From Yamagishiella unicocca (taxonomy: Eukaryota > Chlorophyta > Chlorophyceae > Chlamydomonadales > Volvocaceae): a DNA stretch of 64,000 nucleotides. Position 1 is the stretch's first letter. Each line of letters opens with the position of its first letter. This document shows, in pieces, positions 47,900 through 58,600 of this stretch. The position numbers were made by a program, and so were the translations under genes. Below the pieces are notes generated by a model. The model saw only the letters and a program-made list of their open reading frames with translations. It did not search any database and had not been told where the DNA came from. Location of the stretch: the NCBI GenBank assembly GCA_003116995.1, contig BDSL01000149.1, positions 62,001-126,000 of the forward strand. Reading direction: 5' to 3'.

Positions 47900-48303
47900 A
47901 CCACACATTGAAACATTGAATACGTATCATGACGGGCCCGAGTGGATCTCCTGTAATATGTGAATACTTTTGATTGATTGGGTCCTTGTTTGGGTCCTTG
48001 TTTTGTTTGTCTTTGTTTGCGTCTTTGTTTTTTGTCTTCGTTTAGTTGTCATTTTTTTAGTTGTCATTTTTTGTCATTTTTTGTCGTTTGTAACAAGTAA
48101 TAAATATAATACACGCTGATGATGTACAACATGCTCTGTATGCCAGGTACATCAGAAAAAAGCAGATCTATAGCATTTTAGCATATTCTGACATTTGTAA
48201 AAGAACGAAGGAAACAGAAAGGAAAACAGAAAACAAGTCTAAGGTTTCGGACAAATTTATAAGTATGATATTCTAAATCTTACCGTCTCTGCGTTTTACA
48301 TAT
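47900..48303. other. Intergenic gap of 404 bp
   Basis: No gene seen. Contains GGGTCCTTGTTT and TTTGTCATTTTT repeats (47977-48085) and then an AT-rich leader to the VLTF3-like start. Confidence 0.55.
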
Positions 48304-50031
48304 ATGGTGGTGCAGAAGACGTATGGCACACGTTCAAAGGCAAACACACAGACCAAAACGTTGGACACAGAGCACAACCTTAAGCTGGGCCATTTTGAGG
48401 GGCAGCGGAGGTCTGTCTCGGATATGCGACAGGACATCGATAAACTACAAACACGCATTGATGAAATAGAGGTCCGGGGTCGCCAGACCCTTACTGATCT
48501 AGAACTTGAGAAACTTCTGGGTATGCTTGATACGAAAAAAACTTTAGAGATGAAAATACAAGATATCGAATCACAAAAAGACGAAATCACGTATTACACC
48601 GATACAGGACACATCATGTTTAGCTACTATGACATCGTAGAGAATGGTTCATCTACCCTGCTCGCTCCTTCTTGCACAGAGAGTAGTCCATCGAACGCTA
48701 CAAAAGACACAACATCGGCATTCAACAGTAATGCTGGAACTAGTGCACCAACACTGGCAGCGGATCCACAAAATAACACGATTCTAAAATGGTTCAAGAC
48801 ATCCGACAATGTTACGCCAAAGGTTTACACCACGAATGACAGGGCGTCTCTACTCGATAAATATCTGTACTGCACTGACGCGACACACGTTAAGAACTCT
48901 GTCATGAACAATTCAGAGGAATCTAGCGCATGTCCGTATTGTAAAGACACACATCGTACGGCCATGATTCATGACGGTTACATATACTGTTCTGCCTGCT
49001 TCACAATGGAGTACATCCTGGTGGATCACGATAAACCCTCGTACAAAGACCCTCCTAAGGAAATCACATATTTTGCATACAAGCGCATCAATCATTTCAA
49101 CGAGTGGCTCAATACCGTGCAGGGGAAGGAAACAACACTCATCCCTGACGAGATGTTTGACAAAATCCTATTGGAGCTCAAGAAGTTACGTATCACAAAC
49201 CTATCGGAATTGACTAATGCAAAAATGAAGGACATTCTGAAGAAGCTGCGACCGGAGGGTGGCTCGCGGTACTACGAGCACATACCACACATCATCACAA
49301 AACTAAATGGGCTTCCGACGCCTCACCTGCCGCCAGAGCTTGAGGAGCGACTGCGCCACATGTTCTGCCAGATCCAGGTTCCGTTCTTAAAGCATGCTTG
49401 CGCCCTGAACCCGTCTCGCAAGAACTTCCTGAGTTACTCGTATGTGCTGAACAAATTCATGCAGCTACTCGAGAAAGACCAATATCTCTCATCATTTCCG
49501 CTCCTAAAACCAAATCACTGCAAATATTCGGGAGCAAGAGTGCAGGAGGCAATGCCTGTGCTAGTGTCTGTTTGCTGCTGCTGATGTGTGGATAATCGAC
49601 ACAAAAAAAACACAAATCACAGCGTGCAAATGAGATGCGACACCCCTCGTAGCGGGAAACCCCTAAAGCCCGCGCTACCACTCCGGTGGGGAAACCCATC
49701 TCTGGAGGAACAGTGGTAATTCCACTTCCCAACGGTAAAAAGGCGCGGTGATGGTACAATGAAGAAGTACAATGGGCAATCCGCTTCCGAGTGTCTAAGG
49801 TCAATATACAAGATTATACATGAATATAATGAATAATATAACGACTATGACGCCGGGTCAGAGACTTGTACGGGGGTGGGGGGCCACGTTTCCAGGTCCC
49901 TTAAGGTACAGTCCAGCGTCCTTCGAAAGAAGGGCGATAATAGGAAGAGCAGGGAGAAATTACACCAACAGGATTTAATATGGAAAAAAATTTGTGAAGA
50001 GCTCGGGTGGCAGTACTACAGGAGTATATAA
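48304..50031 (+). CDS. VLTF3-type viral late transcription factor, split by a group I intron (exons 48304-49505 and 49944-50031)
   Basis: Homologue of poxvirus A2/asfarvirus B385R-type late factor. Exon 1 has a coiled N-terminal region, a zinc ribbon CPYCKDT-to-YCSAC (about residues 206-229), and the family signature YKRINHFNEWLNTVQGKE. Read straight on, the frame leaves the conserved SSFPLL stretch for unrelated residues and ends at 49584. The missing conserved C terminus (KKICEELGWQYY) lies at 49983-50018. Joining 49505 to 49944 restores frame exactly and gives 429 residues. It would activate late promoters with the viral RNA polymerase. Confidence 0.92.
49506..49943 (+). other. Group I self-splicing intron, 438 bp, no ORF
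   Basis: Exon 1 ends GCTCCT, which pairs over 6 bp with GGGAGC (49530-49535) inside the intron, the splice-site U forming the expected U-G wobble (P1). TTC just before pairs with exon 2 GAA (P10). Core elements follow in order: AGCGGGAAACCCCTAAAG (near 49650), GGGCAATCCGC (near 49774), GGGTCAGAGACTTG (near 49855) and AAGGTACAGTCC (49903-49914), corresponding to the P4 and P7/guanosine-binding segments. The last base is G. It resembles the IB-type introns of chloroviruses and mimiviruses. No endonuclease gene is present. Confidence 0.93.
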
Positions 50032-50099
50032 AACATTCTTGCGGTTGAGAAGTCCGTAAAGTCCGTAAAGTCCGTAAAGTCAGTCAAGTCAGGATCCAT

Positions 50100-51452
50100 T
50101 CATATCAGACGGTCAAATTCTCGCTGCAGGCGTCGCTTGCACAGGACGCAGTTCGGGTTGGTCCACGCCTCAAATGCAGCCGATGAGATGACAAACGCGG
50201 CGTGCCGCTTGCGCACGTAGTCCGCAATTTCGTCAATCATGGGCCGCATGACGGATGCGTTGGCGGCAAGGCGTTCAACATCCCATGGCTTGTCGGTGTG
50301 GTCCTCCAGTACATCCCGCATCGTGATGTTGGGGTTACGGCTCAGCTCTGACCAATCCCATGGCTTGTCGGGGTACTCTCGCACATCCCGCATCGTCATA
50401 CTGGGGTTACGGCTCAGCTCTGACCAATCCCATTGCGTGTCGGGGTACTCTCGCACATCCCGCATCGTCATACTGGGGTTACTGCTCAGCCTTGACCAAT
50501 CCCATGGCTTGTCGGGGTACTCCAGAACATCCTGCATCGTGATGTTGGGGTTACGGCTCAGCCCTGACCAATCCCATGGCGTGTCGAGAGGGTTAATGTC
50601 CAGCACATCCTGCATCGTGATGTTCGGGTTACTACTCAGACTGTACCAATCCCATGGCTTGTCGGGATGGTCTAGCACATCCCGCATCCTGATGCTGGGG
50701 TTACGGCTCAGCCAGAACCAATGCCATGGCTTGTCGGGGTACTCCAGCACATCCTGCATCGTGGTGATGGGGTTGTGGCTCAGCCCTGCCCAACTCCACG
50801 GCTTGTCGGGATGGTTCAGTAGTACATCCCGTATCGTGATGTTGGGGTTATTGCTTAGCCCGTACCAATCCCATGGCTTGTCGGGATGGTCCAGCACATC
50901 CCGCATCGTGATGTTGGGGTTACTGCTCAGCCAGTACCAATCCCATGGCTTGTCGGGATAGTCCAGTGCATCCCGCATCGTGATGTTGAGGTTACGGCTC
51001 AGCCCGGACCAATTCCATGGCTTGTCGGGATGGTCCAGCACATCCCGCATCGTGATGCTGCGGTTACGGCTCAGCCCGGACCAACTCCATGGCTTGTCGG
51101 GATGGTCCAGCACATCCCGCATCGTGATGTTGCGGTTACTGCTCACATAGTACCAATCACATGGCTTCAAAATCCATGGAAGCACATGCCGCACTATGAG
51201 GCTGGTGTTTTGACTCAGTCCGGACAATACGCTACTGACGTCGCTGTCGTCATTGTCGTCATTGTCGTCATTGTCGTCATTGTCATCACTGTCGCAAATA
51301 TTATTCATCAATAGCTTTTGAAACTGAAGTAACTGAAGTATCCGAGTCTCTAGTGTCGCACGCTCCAACTCTGTAAACCAGACACCAGAGACGTTCATAA
51401 TCGGTGTCCACTTTGATGGGTTGATGATAGCTTCTCTGAGTGGATGTGACAT
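50100..51452 (-). CDS. WDW/NPNIT-repeat protein, 450 aa
   Basis: After an N-terminal 75 residues with a DDNDDNDD tract, there are about twelve units of some 27 residues with consensus LSxNPNITMRDVLDHPDKPWDW. Such PWDW...LSxNPNIT repeats are widespread in giant viruses and have no established function. The C terminus is different, with two Cys in NCVLCKRR. Units differ mainly by point changes, so the expansion is older than the ankyrin one. Tail-to-tail with VLTF3, 68 bp apart. Confidence 0.8.
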   Translation of the reverse strand: MSHPLREAIINPSKWTPIMNVSGVWFTELERATLETRILQLLQFQKLLMNNICDSDDNDDNDDNDDNDDSDVSSVLSGLSQNTSLIVRHVLPWILKPCDWYYVSSNRNITMRDVLDHPDKPWSWSGLSRNRSITMRDVLDHPDKPWNWSGLSRNLNITMRDALDYPDKPWDWYWLSSNPNITMRDVLDHPDKPWDWYGLSNNPNITIRDVLLNHPDKPWSWAGLSHNPITTMQDVLEYPDKPWHWFWLSRNPSIRMRDVLDHPDKPWDWYSLSSNPNITMQDVLDINPLDTPWDWSGLSRNPNITMQDVLEYPDKPWDWSRLSSNPSMTMRDVREYPDTQWDWSELSRNPSMTMRDVREYPDKPWDWSELSRNPNITMRDVLEDHTDKPWDVERLAANASVMRPMIDEIADYVRKRHAAFVISSAAFEAWTNPNCVLCKRRLQREFDRLI

Positions 51453-51535
51453 CTATAGACTTACGCAGGCACTTGGCCTGGCGTGTGGATTATGGAAGGT
51501 CGCCTGCGAGCCTCGAATGCACAGCCGATGAGATG

Positions 51536-51612
51536 CAGCGTTGTGCCCGTAATCATACACCCTTAAATCACTTTGTAAAACAAACTTAAGGTTTAGTTAA
51601 TACTCAACGCTA
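51536..51612 (-). mobile_element. MITE-like element, copy 6, overlapping a gene end
   Basis: Left end CAGCGTTGTGCCCGTAATCA, inverted core TTTGTAAAACAAACTTAAGG, right end ACTCAACGCTA (last base changed from G). 77 bp. No clear target duplication. Its last three bases form the stop codon of the membrane-protein gene read on the minus strand. Confidence 0.85.
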
Positions 51613-52104
51613 GACCATAACACTATCAAGGTTAAATGCCTTGGTAGCAAATGCAGTTATGACAACAGCCCCCGCCCACACAAGCGTAATAAGAGCAACC
51701 ACCCATGACAAGAGGTGGCATTGACCTACAACAAAACAGTTGACTGAGTATACTCCTAGGATGAGTGGAAACAGGAGTAGCAGGAGAAGCAATAACCTCT
51801 GGCTGATATTATATTTGTAATTAACGTACTGGCCTTGTGTCTCGTCCCACGCATACATATCGAACGGTGCAAGCAGAATGATTGAGACGATAATGTATCC
51901 CACAAGTGTGACTACGGCGGGCATTGTGAGGCGGAACCCATCTGTGATTCGGACAGTCCGCTCAGCGTACGATGGCGGAGGGGGCGGTGATGGAATTGTC
52001 ATATCCACGGCCGACTTGACGGTCGTCTTGGTCGTCTTAATTGTACCTCTTCGAGTACCATTTCCTCGATTTCTTTGCGATTTGGAGGAGGTAGAGGGCG
52101 GCAT
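51610..52104 (-). CDS. Membrane protein, 164 aa, three transmembrane segments
   Basis: Basic N terminus (MPPSTSSKSQRNRGNG), then hydrophobic segments VTLVGYIIVSIILLAPF (about 61-77), LLLLLLLFPLILGVYSVNCF (about 104-125) and WVVALITLVWAGAVVITAFA (about 132-151). The stop codon lies within the terminal inverted repeat of a MITE-like element, so the original C terminus may have been different. Probably a viral membrane protein; family unknown. Confidence 0.65.
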   Translation of the reverse strand: MPPSTSSKSQRNRGNGTRRGTIKTTKTTVKSAVDMTIPSPPPPPSYAERTVRITDGFRLTMPAVVTLVGYIIVSIILLAPFDMYAWDETQGQYVNYKYNISQRLLLLLLLLFPLILGVYSVNCFVVGQCHLLSWVVALITLVWAGAVVITAFATKAFNLDSVMV

Positions 52105-52198
52105 GTCCTGTTGTTTACACGGATAAACTAAAATAAATTTGTCGAGGTGTTGTTAGAGCAGAGTTCCAGATAATAATTACTATACTTATTTACTACTT

Positions 52199-52585
52199 AT
52201 GGAGACTGATATTTTGCAAAGTGATACACCTATGCCACTTCAAGAAGGATTTGGATGGCCAGATTACAAAAATATATATCCACAGCAAGCATATAACCAA
52301 GAAATGCAAAACCAGTGGGTAAACAGCTGCCAAGCAACGACAGAAGCCACCCTGAAAGATGTAGACGACTTCATGTTAGGAATGGCGGGAAAAACAAACA
52401 GCGCAATAGAAGCATTTAAGGCTGCACCAGTAGATCCAAACAACTATGGTCTTGTCCGCCTCAAGGAACAACTCCTTTGGAGGCTAGAGATGTTCAAGGA
52501 AGTTCAAGCAGGGATGGTGTTGAACATCCACCAGTGGATTGTATCCCAGGCTACCAATGGCTACCCTGTGTGTTCATCACGATAA
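52199..52585 (+). CDS. Hypothetical protein, 128 aa
   Basis: Starts METDILQSDTPMPLQEGFGW. Helical, with many Gln and Trp; no membrane segment or known motif. It lies divergently from the membrane-protein gene, 94 bp apart. Confidence 0.65.
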   Translation: METDILQSDTPMPLQEGFGWPDYKNIYPQQAYNQEMQNQWVNSCQATTEATLKDVDDFMLGMAGKTNSAIEAFKAAPVDPNNYGLVRLKEQLLWRLEMFKEVQAGMVLNIHQWIVSQATNGYPVCSSR

Positions 52586-52661
52586 TAGTCTAATAACGCT
52601 ATTGAAATGATTGTGATTGTGAGATATTTGTGAGATATTGAAACGAGGTATCGAGATGAAA

Positions 52662-52669
52662 AAAATTGA
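52662..52669 (+). promoter_or_regulatory. AAAATTGA early-promoter-like motif
   Basis: 78 bp before the ATG at 52748; followed by a second partial ACAATTACAGACATCGA near 52720 that resembles the GATTACAGACAT extension seen at ankyrin genes. Confidence 0.65.
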
Positions 52670-52747
52670 TTTCTTCATTCACTAAATAATACATGCTATT
52701 CCAGGATTAATCCTAAAAAAACAATTACAGACATCGATACTTCATTC

Positions 52748-53647
52748 ATGGCACAGAGCAACAAGCCCAAATGCAGGGGAATCAGAGGAAATGGACTTCC
52801 GTGCAACTCCTACCCTAGTACAGATCCTGAGCATCACGGATTTTGCATAAATCACAAAGACCAGTACAAGAGCACACGGCATGATGATGATGATGATGAT
52901 CAACATACACATTTACCTGCTGATCAGTCTCCTGCTGTATATATGCGTTCACGTGAACGTTCACTTGAACGTCCGCATCGCCGAAATGCTGACAGTAACG
53001 GGGAAGTTATCAACACGCCCGTCAACACATCCGGTATCGCAATGGTGGATGACCCCAACATCCTCATCACACAACAGGTTGCTTTTCTCAAGGAAGAGAA
53101 CACATCCCTAAAGCACGCTATTGGCGATATCACCGGTCAGATTGAGGCCCTAAATCAAACAGTAGAAAAACTGCACTTAAGATGTCTGGCCACAGAACAG
53201 CTAAACAGCAATCTCACAGAACAGCTAAACAACAACCTCAAGGGAGTAGTGTCTAAAGTTGATGAAGATATCGAATGTATCACCAGGAGTCTCGAAGATG
53301 GTATCAACAAACATGGGAAGGTAATGTCTGAATTTGATGAAAAGATCAAGATTCTCATCAAGAGTTTCAATGAGAGACTCGTCAAACAGAATCTCGAACA
53401 TAATGCCCACAGACAGGAAGTCAAGGAGACTCTCTCATCGCTGTCGTGCACTCTTCGTGGAGATATCATGAATGCCGATGAAGTCAAAAAGCTCATTGCG
53501 GATTCATATACCAAGATGGATAAGGTGGTGAGAGATCTGCTGAACAATGTGGTGAATGATGTCCAACAAGGCAGACAGATCACTGATCAAATCTTGGATA
53601 CACTCTTCAAGGTGGTGAATGATGTCTCACAGGGCAGAGATGAATGA
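52748..53647 (+). CDS. Zinc-knuckle plus coiled-coil protein, first paralogue, 299 aa
   Basis: N-terminal module KCRGIRGNGLPCNS with HHGFCINHK (residues 9-36) has the C-x8-C-...-C-x2-H layout of small zinc-binding modules such as DUF5763. A disordered, Asp-rich linker follows, then a long coiled coil from about residue 105 to the end (SLKHAIGDITGQIEALNQTV on). A related protein starts at 53952. May oligomerise; function unknown. Confidence 0.75.
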   Translation: MAQSNKPKCRGIRGNGLPCNSYPSTDPEHHGFCINHKDQYKSTRHDDDDDDQHTHLPADQSPAVYMRSRERSLERPHRRNADSNGEVINTPVNTSGIAMVDDPNILITQQVAFLKEENTSLKHAIGDITGQIEALNQTVEKLHLRCLATEQLNSNLTEQLNNNLKGVVSKVDEDIECITRSLEDGINKHGKVMSEFDEKIKILIKSFNERLVKQNLEHNAHRQEVKETLSSLSCTLRGDIMNADEVKKLIADSYTKMDKVVRDLLNNVVNDVQQGRQITDQILDTLFKVVNDVSQGRDE

Positions 53648-53951
53648 TCACAGATCAAGGTGGTGAATGATGTCTGACAAGGCACTCCCTGGATAGAAGA
53701 TGTTTGATGAATACATTACATTGGACTGGCGAGTATCTAGACTGACGGTATAGTGTCCGACATACTTTGCAAAATGTCATGACCAGTATGCCCACAAAGT
53801 GTCCTGCAAGGATGCATGGTCTTTGGCGCCCCAGATTAATATTTCTTTAGATGTTTTTCTTTAGATGTTTTTTTCCAGTAGTAGAAAAAATTTGATTTGT
53901 ACACGGTGTAGAGATGACACATCCACTCTGATAAGCTATAGTGCGTACACG
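53648..53951. other. Intergenic gap of 304 bp with decayed coding sequence and shared segment
   Basis: The first 40 bp repeat the end of the preceding gene (GGTGGTGAATGATGTCT) out of frame. TGCAAAATGTCATGACCAG near 53768 and TATGCCCAC match a segment at 38469. Near 53885 AAAAAATTTGATTTG is a one-base variant of the AAAATTGATT motif, 60 bp before the next ATG. Confidence 0.6.
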
Positions 53952-55184
53952 ATGGCTCGTTATCAATGCAGAGGAGTTACTCAGAAGAACGAACGGTGCA
54001 ACATTTATGTCAGTGATTCATCAGAGTTATGCCGTCATCACAAAAACAATCGAAACGGGCCCGGACCATCCACACAGCAATCTGAATCGCATATTCCTGG
54101 AGAGGTTCATGAGGACACCCCACGGGGTTCAATCGGAGAGGAAATACCATCAACATCATCGCGCAAACGTCAACGCTCTCAGTCTGTTCTCGACAACGAA
54201 GAAGACCATCATCAGTCGCCCAGTGACAAATATCTGGAACTGCTTCAGGATCACAATAAATACCAAAATCAGAAAAATCAGCAACATGATGAGTTTGCTG
54301 CATACGTTATGAATCAATTTGAGCAACTGAAGCAATCCCAAGAAAGTGCTGACAAAACTACCAAGGCCCGATTAAATCTTCTGGATGACAGGATCGCCCG
54401 TCTTGAAACATGGATCGAGAGTAACGAGAGTAACGAGAACATCAAGGACGTCATCAGGGGAGAGGTGACCACACATTTAAAAAGTCATACAGATAACAGT
54501 ACTGCTTCCATTCATGAAAAGATCAGCAGTATCGAGACCAAATGTGAAATCCTCTTCCATAAGTTAACATCAGAAATACCCCTCGCTGTCAATGATGTTA
54601 ACTCCAAGATAGACATCATTTCATCCAATATCGTTGCGCATTCAGCCACTATCAAAGTGCACGATGACATGATGCATGAAATCAACCGACGATTGATTCA
54701 ATGTAGTGAGCTACAGGTCTCCAACTTTGCAAATTTTGCAACCATCGACTCCCTTCATCAACTCAATGCACGAATTGACAGCACAATCCGTGATTTTCAA
54801 AAGGAGATCATGAAAATCAAAGATTGCATCAATCCGATGAATACGACCAACCCAATGAGCGAATCTATGGAGAATGCCATGGAAGGGCTGACAAATGCTA
54901 TAACAAGGCTGACTATCAAGATCGATACCAATGCTGCCGATCATGGCCTTATTACAGAATTGAAGGGTCTAACAGACAATATCTCTGATATCAAGGCCAA
55001 GAAAGAAACACTCGAGCAAAATATTGATGAACTCCAGCGTGAGAACGTCATCGTAAAGGTGGCGATCAATAAAATAGACATGAAATTCAAAGAAATTGTA
55101 GACAGCATATTGGACACACTCAACAATGTCGTCAAAATAGTCAATGGACTTGAGGACAAGATAGAGCTTCATAAGTCACATTGA
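53952..55184 (+). CDS. Zinc-knuckle plus coiled-coil protein, second paralogue, 410 aa
   Basis: ATG 53952 (MARYQCRGVTQKNERCN) is chosen because it aligns with the paralogue's start and has a promoter-like motif 60 bp upstream; the frame to 53865 is leader. Zinc module CRGVTQKNERC with ELCRHHK, a Ser-rich linker with a basic KRQRS patch, then a coiled coil from about residue 90 to the end. It is about 110 residues longer than its neighbour. Confidence 0.78.
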   Translation: MARYQCRGVTQKNERCNIYVSDSSELCRHHKNNRNGPGPSTQQSESHIPGEVHEDTPRGSIGEEIPSTSSRKRQRSQSVLDNEEDHHQSPSDKYLELLQDHNKYQNQKNQQHDEFAAYVMNQFEQLKQSQESADKTTKARLNLLDDRIARLETWIESNESNENIKDVIRGEVTTHLKSHTDNSTASIHEKISSIETKCEILFHKLTSEIPLAVNDVNSKIDIISSNIVAHSATIKVHDDMMHEINRRLIQCSELQVSNFANFATIDSLHQLNARIDSTIRDFQKEIMKIKDCINPMNTTNPMSESMENAMEGLTNAITRLTIKIDTNAADHGLITELKGLTDNISDIKAKKETLEQNIDELQRENVIVKVAINKIDMKFKEIVDSILDTLNNVVKIVNGLEDKIELHKSH

Positions 55185-55355
55185 GAATACGTTCCTCTGA
55201 TATGACAATGCCATTGTATGCATCTAGCATCATTTATGCAGCAGCCAGGATTCCCGGAGTCACGAAATAGTATAAAACTATGAAATAATACATTATTTAT
55301 TGAAGCAAATTAATGTCGTGTTCTAACCACGAGATTAACAAGATTAAGTGAAGAA

Positions 55356-55634
55356 ATGGCAGAGAATTGTGTCAGCCCCCTTATTCCTTCCCCTCCGTTG
55401 CCACACATTTTGCAACCAGGCGTGTTATCATATGATGCTTGGATTGAAAAGACAGATCATTTTCTATACGGCATGCTAGACTACCTAGATCGCGTGATTG
55501 AAACAAATTCCCACTCGAGCCGCTGCAGTAATTATGCTTTTAGCATCAACAAGAAGGAGTTATTTACAGCATTTTTGAAGTATGTTTATCGGACATCAAT
55601 TAATCGTTTTAAAGCCTATGAGATAGTAGAATAG
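55356..55634 (+). CDS. Small hypothetical protein, 92 aa
   Basis: Starts MAENCVSPLIPSPPLPHIL. Helical second half (FLYGMLDYLDRVIETN, ELFTAFLKYVYR). No known family. Convergent with the large gene at 55688, 53 bp apart. Confidence 0.65.
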   Translation: MAENCVSPLIPSPPLPHILQPGVLSYDAWIEKTDHFLYGMLDYLDRVIETNSHSSRCSNYAFSINKKELFTAFLKYVYRTSINRFKAYEIVE

Positions 55635-55687
55635 ATTATATTTTTATGGCGTTAATCGTCTGGTCCTCAATCGCTGGTCATTCGTCA

Positions 55688-58600
55688 TTAGTCATAGCTG
55701 ATATCATCATTTGATACATCTTCATCACGATCTAACCCCCCACGTCCCTGAATAAGCCGTTCTCCTTCCTCAGCTCCTTTTAATGTTTTCTTAGGGTTAT
55801 CCTCACCTATACCATCCCCCTCTTGGAGAGCGTCACGCTTCCCTTGACTTCCATTTGGATGCTGTTGAACACCTAAGAGCTGTGATAGCTCTTCCCATGA
55901 CATTTGCTTGAATTTCCTGAACTCCATAAGCAGTTGCCGTTGCTCCTCTGTTAAATTCTCAACCTTATCAACCCCCTTTCGTTCGCCCTCATCTTCGTAC
56001 TGGGAGTTTGTCATACGCTTGAGAGCGTCACTGTCCACATCATTAAATTCCAGCCGCTGATAGAAGTCTTCGATGGCGTTCTTTCGTATAGATGCAGAAG
56101 AAATGCCCCTAAGTATGTCCACAAGGATGCACACGAGTATCACGAATTCTGGAGTGACAGAAGAACTATTGTTAAGCTTCATTGCTGAGAGTGCAGAGGG
56201 AGGAGGAGCAAGATTTTCCAGAAGTGCGATGGTTTTAAATTCCTCGCCTTTCTTAGAGAGAAGTATAGGAAGCCCGGACCTCATATACCTCAATAGCAAG
56301 CGATGGTGATGTTTGTGTCGTTGATTATGTTGATTATGTTGTAGACTACTATCATTAACGAAGTCCGGAATCAAGACACTTCCCAAGAGTGCGACTCCAT
56401 CACGCAGGCCCTTCTTTTTTTTTGCTGCTTGGGCAGCATTACCGGTTTGGCTTGATTTCTTACCATGCTCATTATCCAAATAGGTTCTTGCCGCGGCAAG
56501 AAGGGAAGGATACATCTTCTCGGACGAAACTATGTTCTCCACGAGCGTTTTGTATTCTTCATTCTGTCGGGCGAATGCAGCAATCTTTGATTCACTAGAG
56601 TCATCCTGACGATCAATTCGAGTCCTTTGAGTCCTTTGAATTCCTGGAATCCTTTGAGTGTCCGGAGTCCTCCTTTGACTCTCTTCAAACCCTGGAACTC
56701 CTTGGCTCTTTTCATATTTTTGTTGACGTGTTGGACTTTTGAGAAAGACATGTCTCTTAAGATTATCACGGTGAAGGTCTGCCACGCATGCGGATGCTGG
56801 CACGGAACCGATGCCTTCACTTTGTAGGCCGCGAGACATATGTGTGAGCTTATATGCGGTTGCTTGTCGCATCCACTCGGTCTTCATCTCAACTGCAATG
56901 GCTGCTTCGATACGCATTGCATTTTTTACCTCTTCAAAATTTTCAAAGTATGCACGAGCACTGTCGGATGCTGCTTGACAGCAGCGACGTGCAGATATGT
57001 TCTTTTTGGCACTGAGCATTTCATGAGGACCTTTGTTCTTATCCTTGTGCATAGTAGATGCCTGCTCTCTGACAACACGCTCAATCTCTGATAGCACTGA
57101 TTGTGTACGTTTATGACTTGGACGGAAACTTGACCACAGCGATGATGATGATGATGACGATGACGATGACGATGATGACGATGACGATGACTTCAGAGAT
57201 TCCTGTTGCATCAACTTGAAAGATTTATTAAAGACAATCTGTTTCTTCTGAAGCTTGAACTCAGCAAAGTAAGAGTCATACATTTTTGACAACCCACTAG
57301 GGTTTAATGGTAGCTCAAGTCCATCTCGAAGTACATCTTGCACAATACACAACAAAACGCGCGTCTCGCCCTCATGCTCTCCTTCCGGTTTGCACTTGTA
57401 TGAATGCGCACTAGGGATTTCAATGACGCCTTGCTCCACTCCAATTGCAAGTAGAGCGGCATAGCATGCCATGGTCCGTGAACAAAAAACACCCATGGTC
57501 TCTTGCCGGAGCTTAGCAATCATGCGCTGTTCGTGCATGTCATAGCTCTTGGTGTTGCCTTTCCATTGTAGAAGATTGTCTTTGCGTCGTTGCTTTACAA
57601 CTTGAATCGCACGACGCATTCGACTAGCGTAGATTTCCCATGGATTGGTAAAGATTGCGTTATTTACAATGAAAGCGAATGTCACTTCCTGAAGATCAAT
57701 GTGACAGCCGTTCGAAAGGAGACGCAGTAGGTTGATATACTCGTCCTTCTTTTCAGTGTCGGCAATCATCAAATCGTGAAATTGCTGATGCTTCTCCTGC
57801 GGTGGTTCGCGTGACCTCATAAGCCGAATATTGTAATTCATCTCCTCAACCATACCCAGCTTGTAAATCACCTGCTGTTGATCGTCTTCGTTCGAGAATG
57901 AATTCATTGGATTCAAAGGAAGCTTCATTAGTGCCGAAGCGGGTCTGTCACGTAACCCTTTTGTATTTACCTCTTTCATCAGGCGGAAGTACCTCATTGT
58001 ATTTGTTTGGATGTCAGATTTTGGGATAGGCGGGACGTCAGATTGGCCCTCGACTTCCTGCTTCCCATGGGACAATAGCAATGCTTCACGCATCGCATAT
58101 ATATCTTCTATGACTGGCACTTCTATGGATGCAAATTCAAGGACACGTGCACCCTGGACCATTTTTTCTACGCGTCCGTCCGCAGCCATGCGTAGCTTAA
58201 GGTTCTTCAGACCACCAAAGTCATCAAAGGTGGCTCGTTTGCACTCCGCTGCTGTACCTAGCCCCGCGAAGTGCAACAGCATCGACCACGGTGTCATATG
58301 CTCTTCGAGGCGCTGCTTCACACTCCTGGGCGATATAACCCATGCATAACTGCATTCATCTGATCCAATTCCGCCAACCGTCCGTTTTGGGATCCGGGGG
58401 ATCTTCTTTTGGTAGGGATTCCTTTTTTGGGGGAGAACCTTTTTTGGGGGGAGAGGACTCTTCTTTCGGGGAGGAATGTCTTCTTTCGAAGCAAGGCGCG
58501 ACAAGAGTACGAGAAAACCTTGATCCGGCTGCCGTGTGGTAATCCAGGCTTCAGTAAGATCTGTTGGGTGATGAATGCCTACATAATGTTTTGTATAAAT

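Noticed and set aside
49457..49804. 115-codon minus-strand frame
   Set aside because: Lies across exon 1 and the group I intron; RNA-structure constraints explain the sequence.
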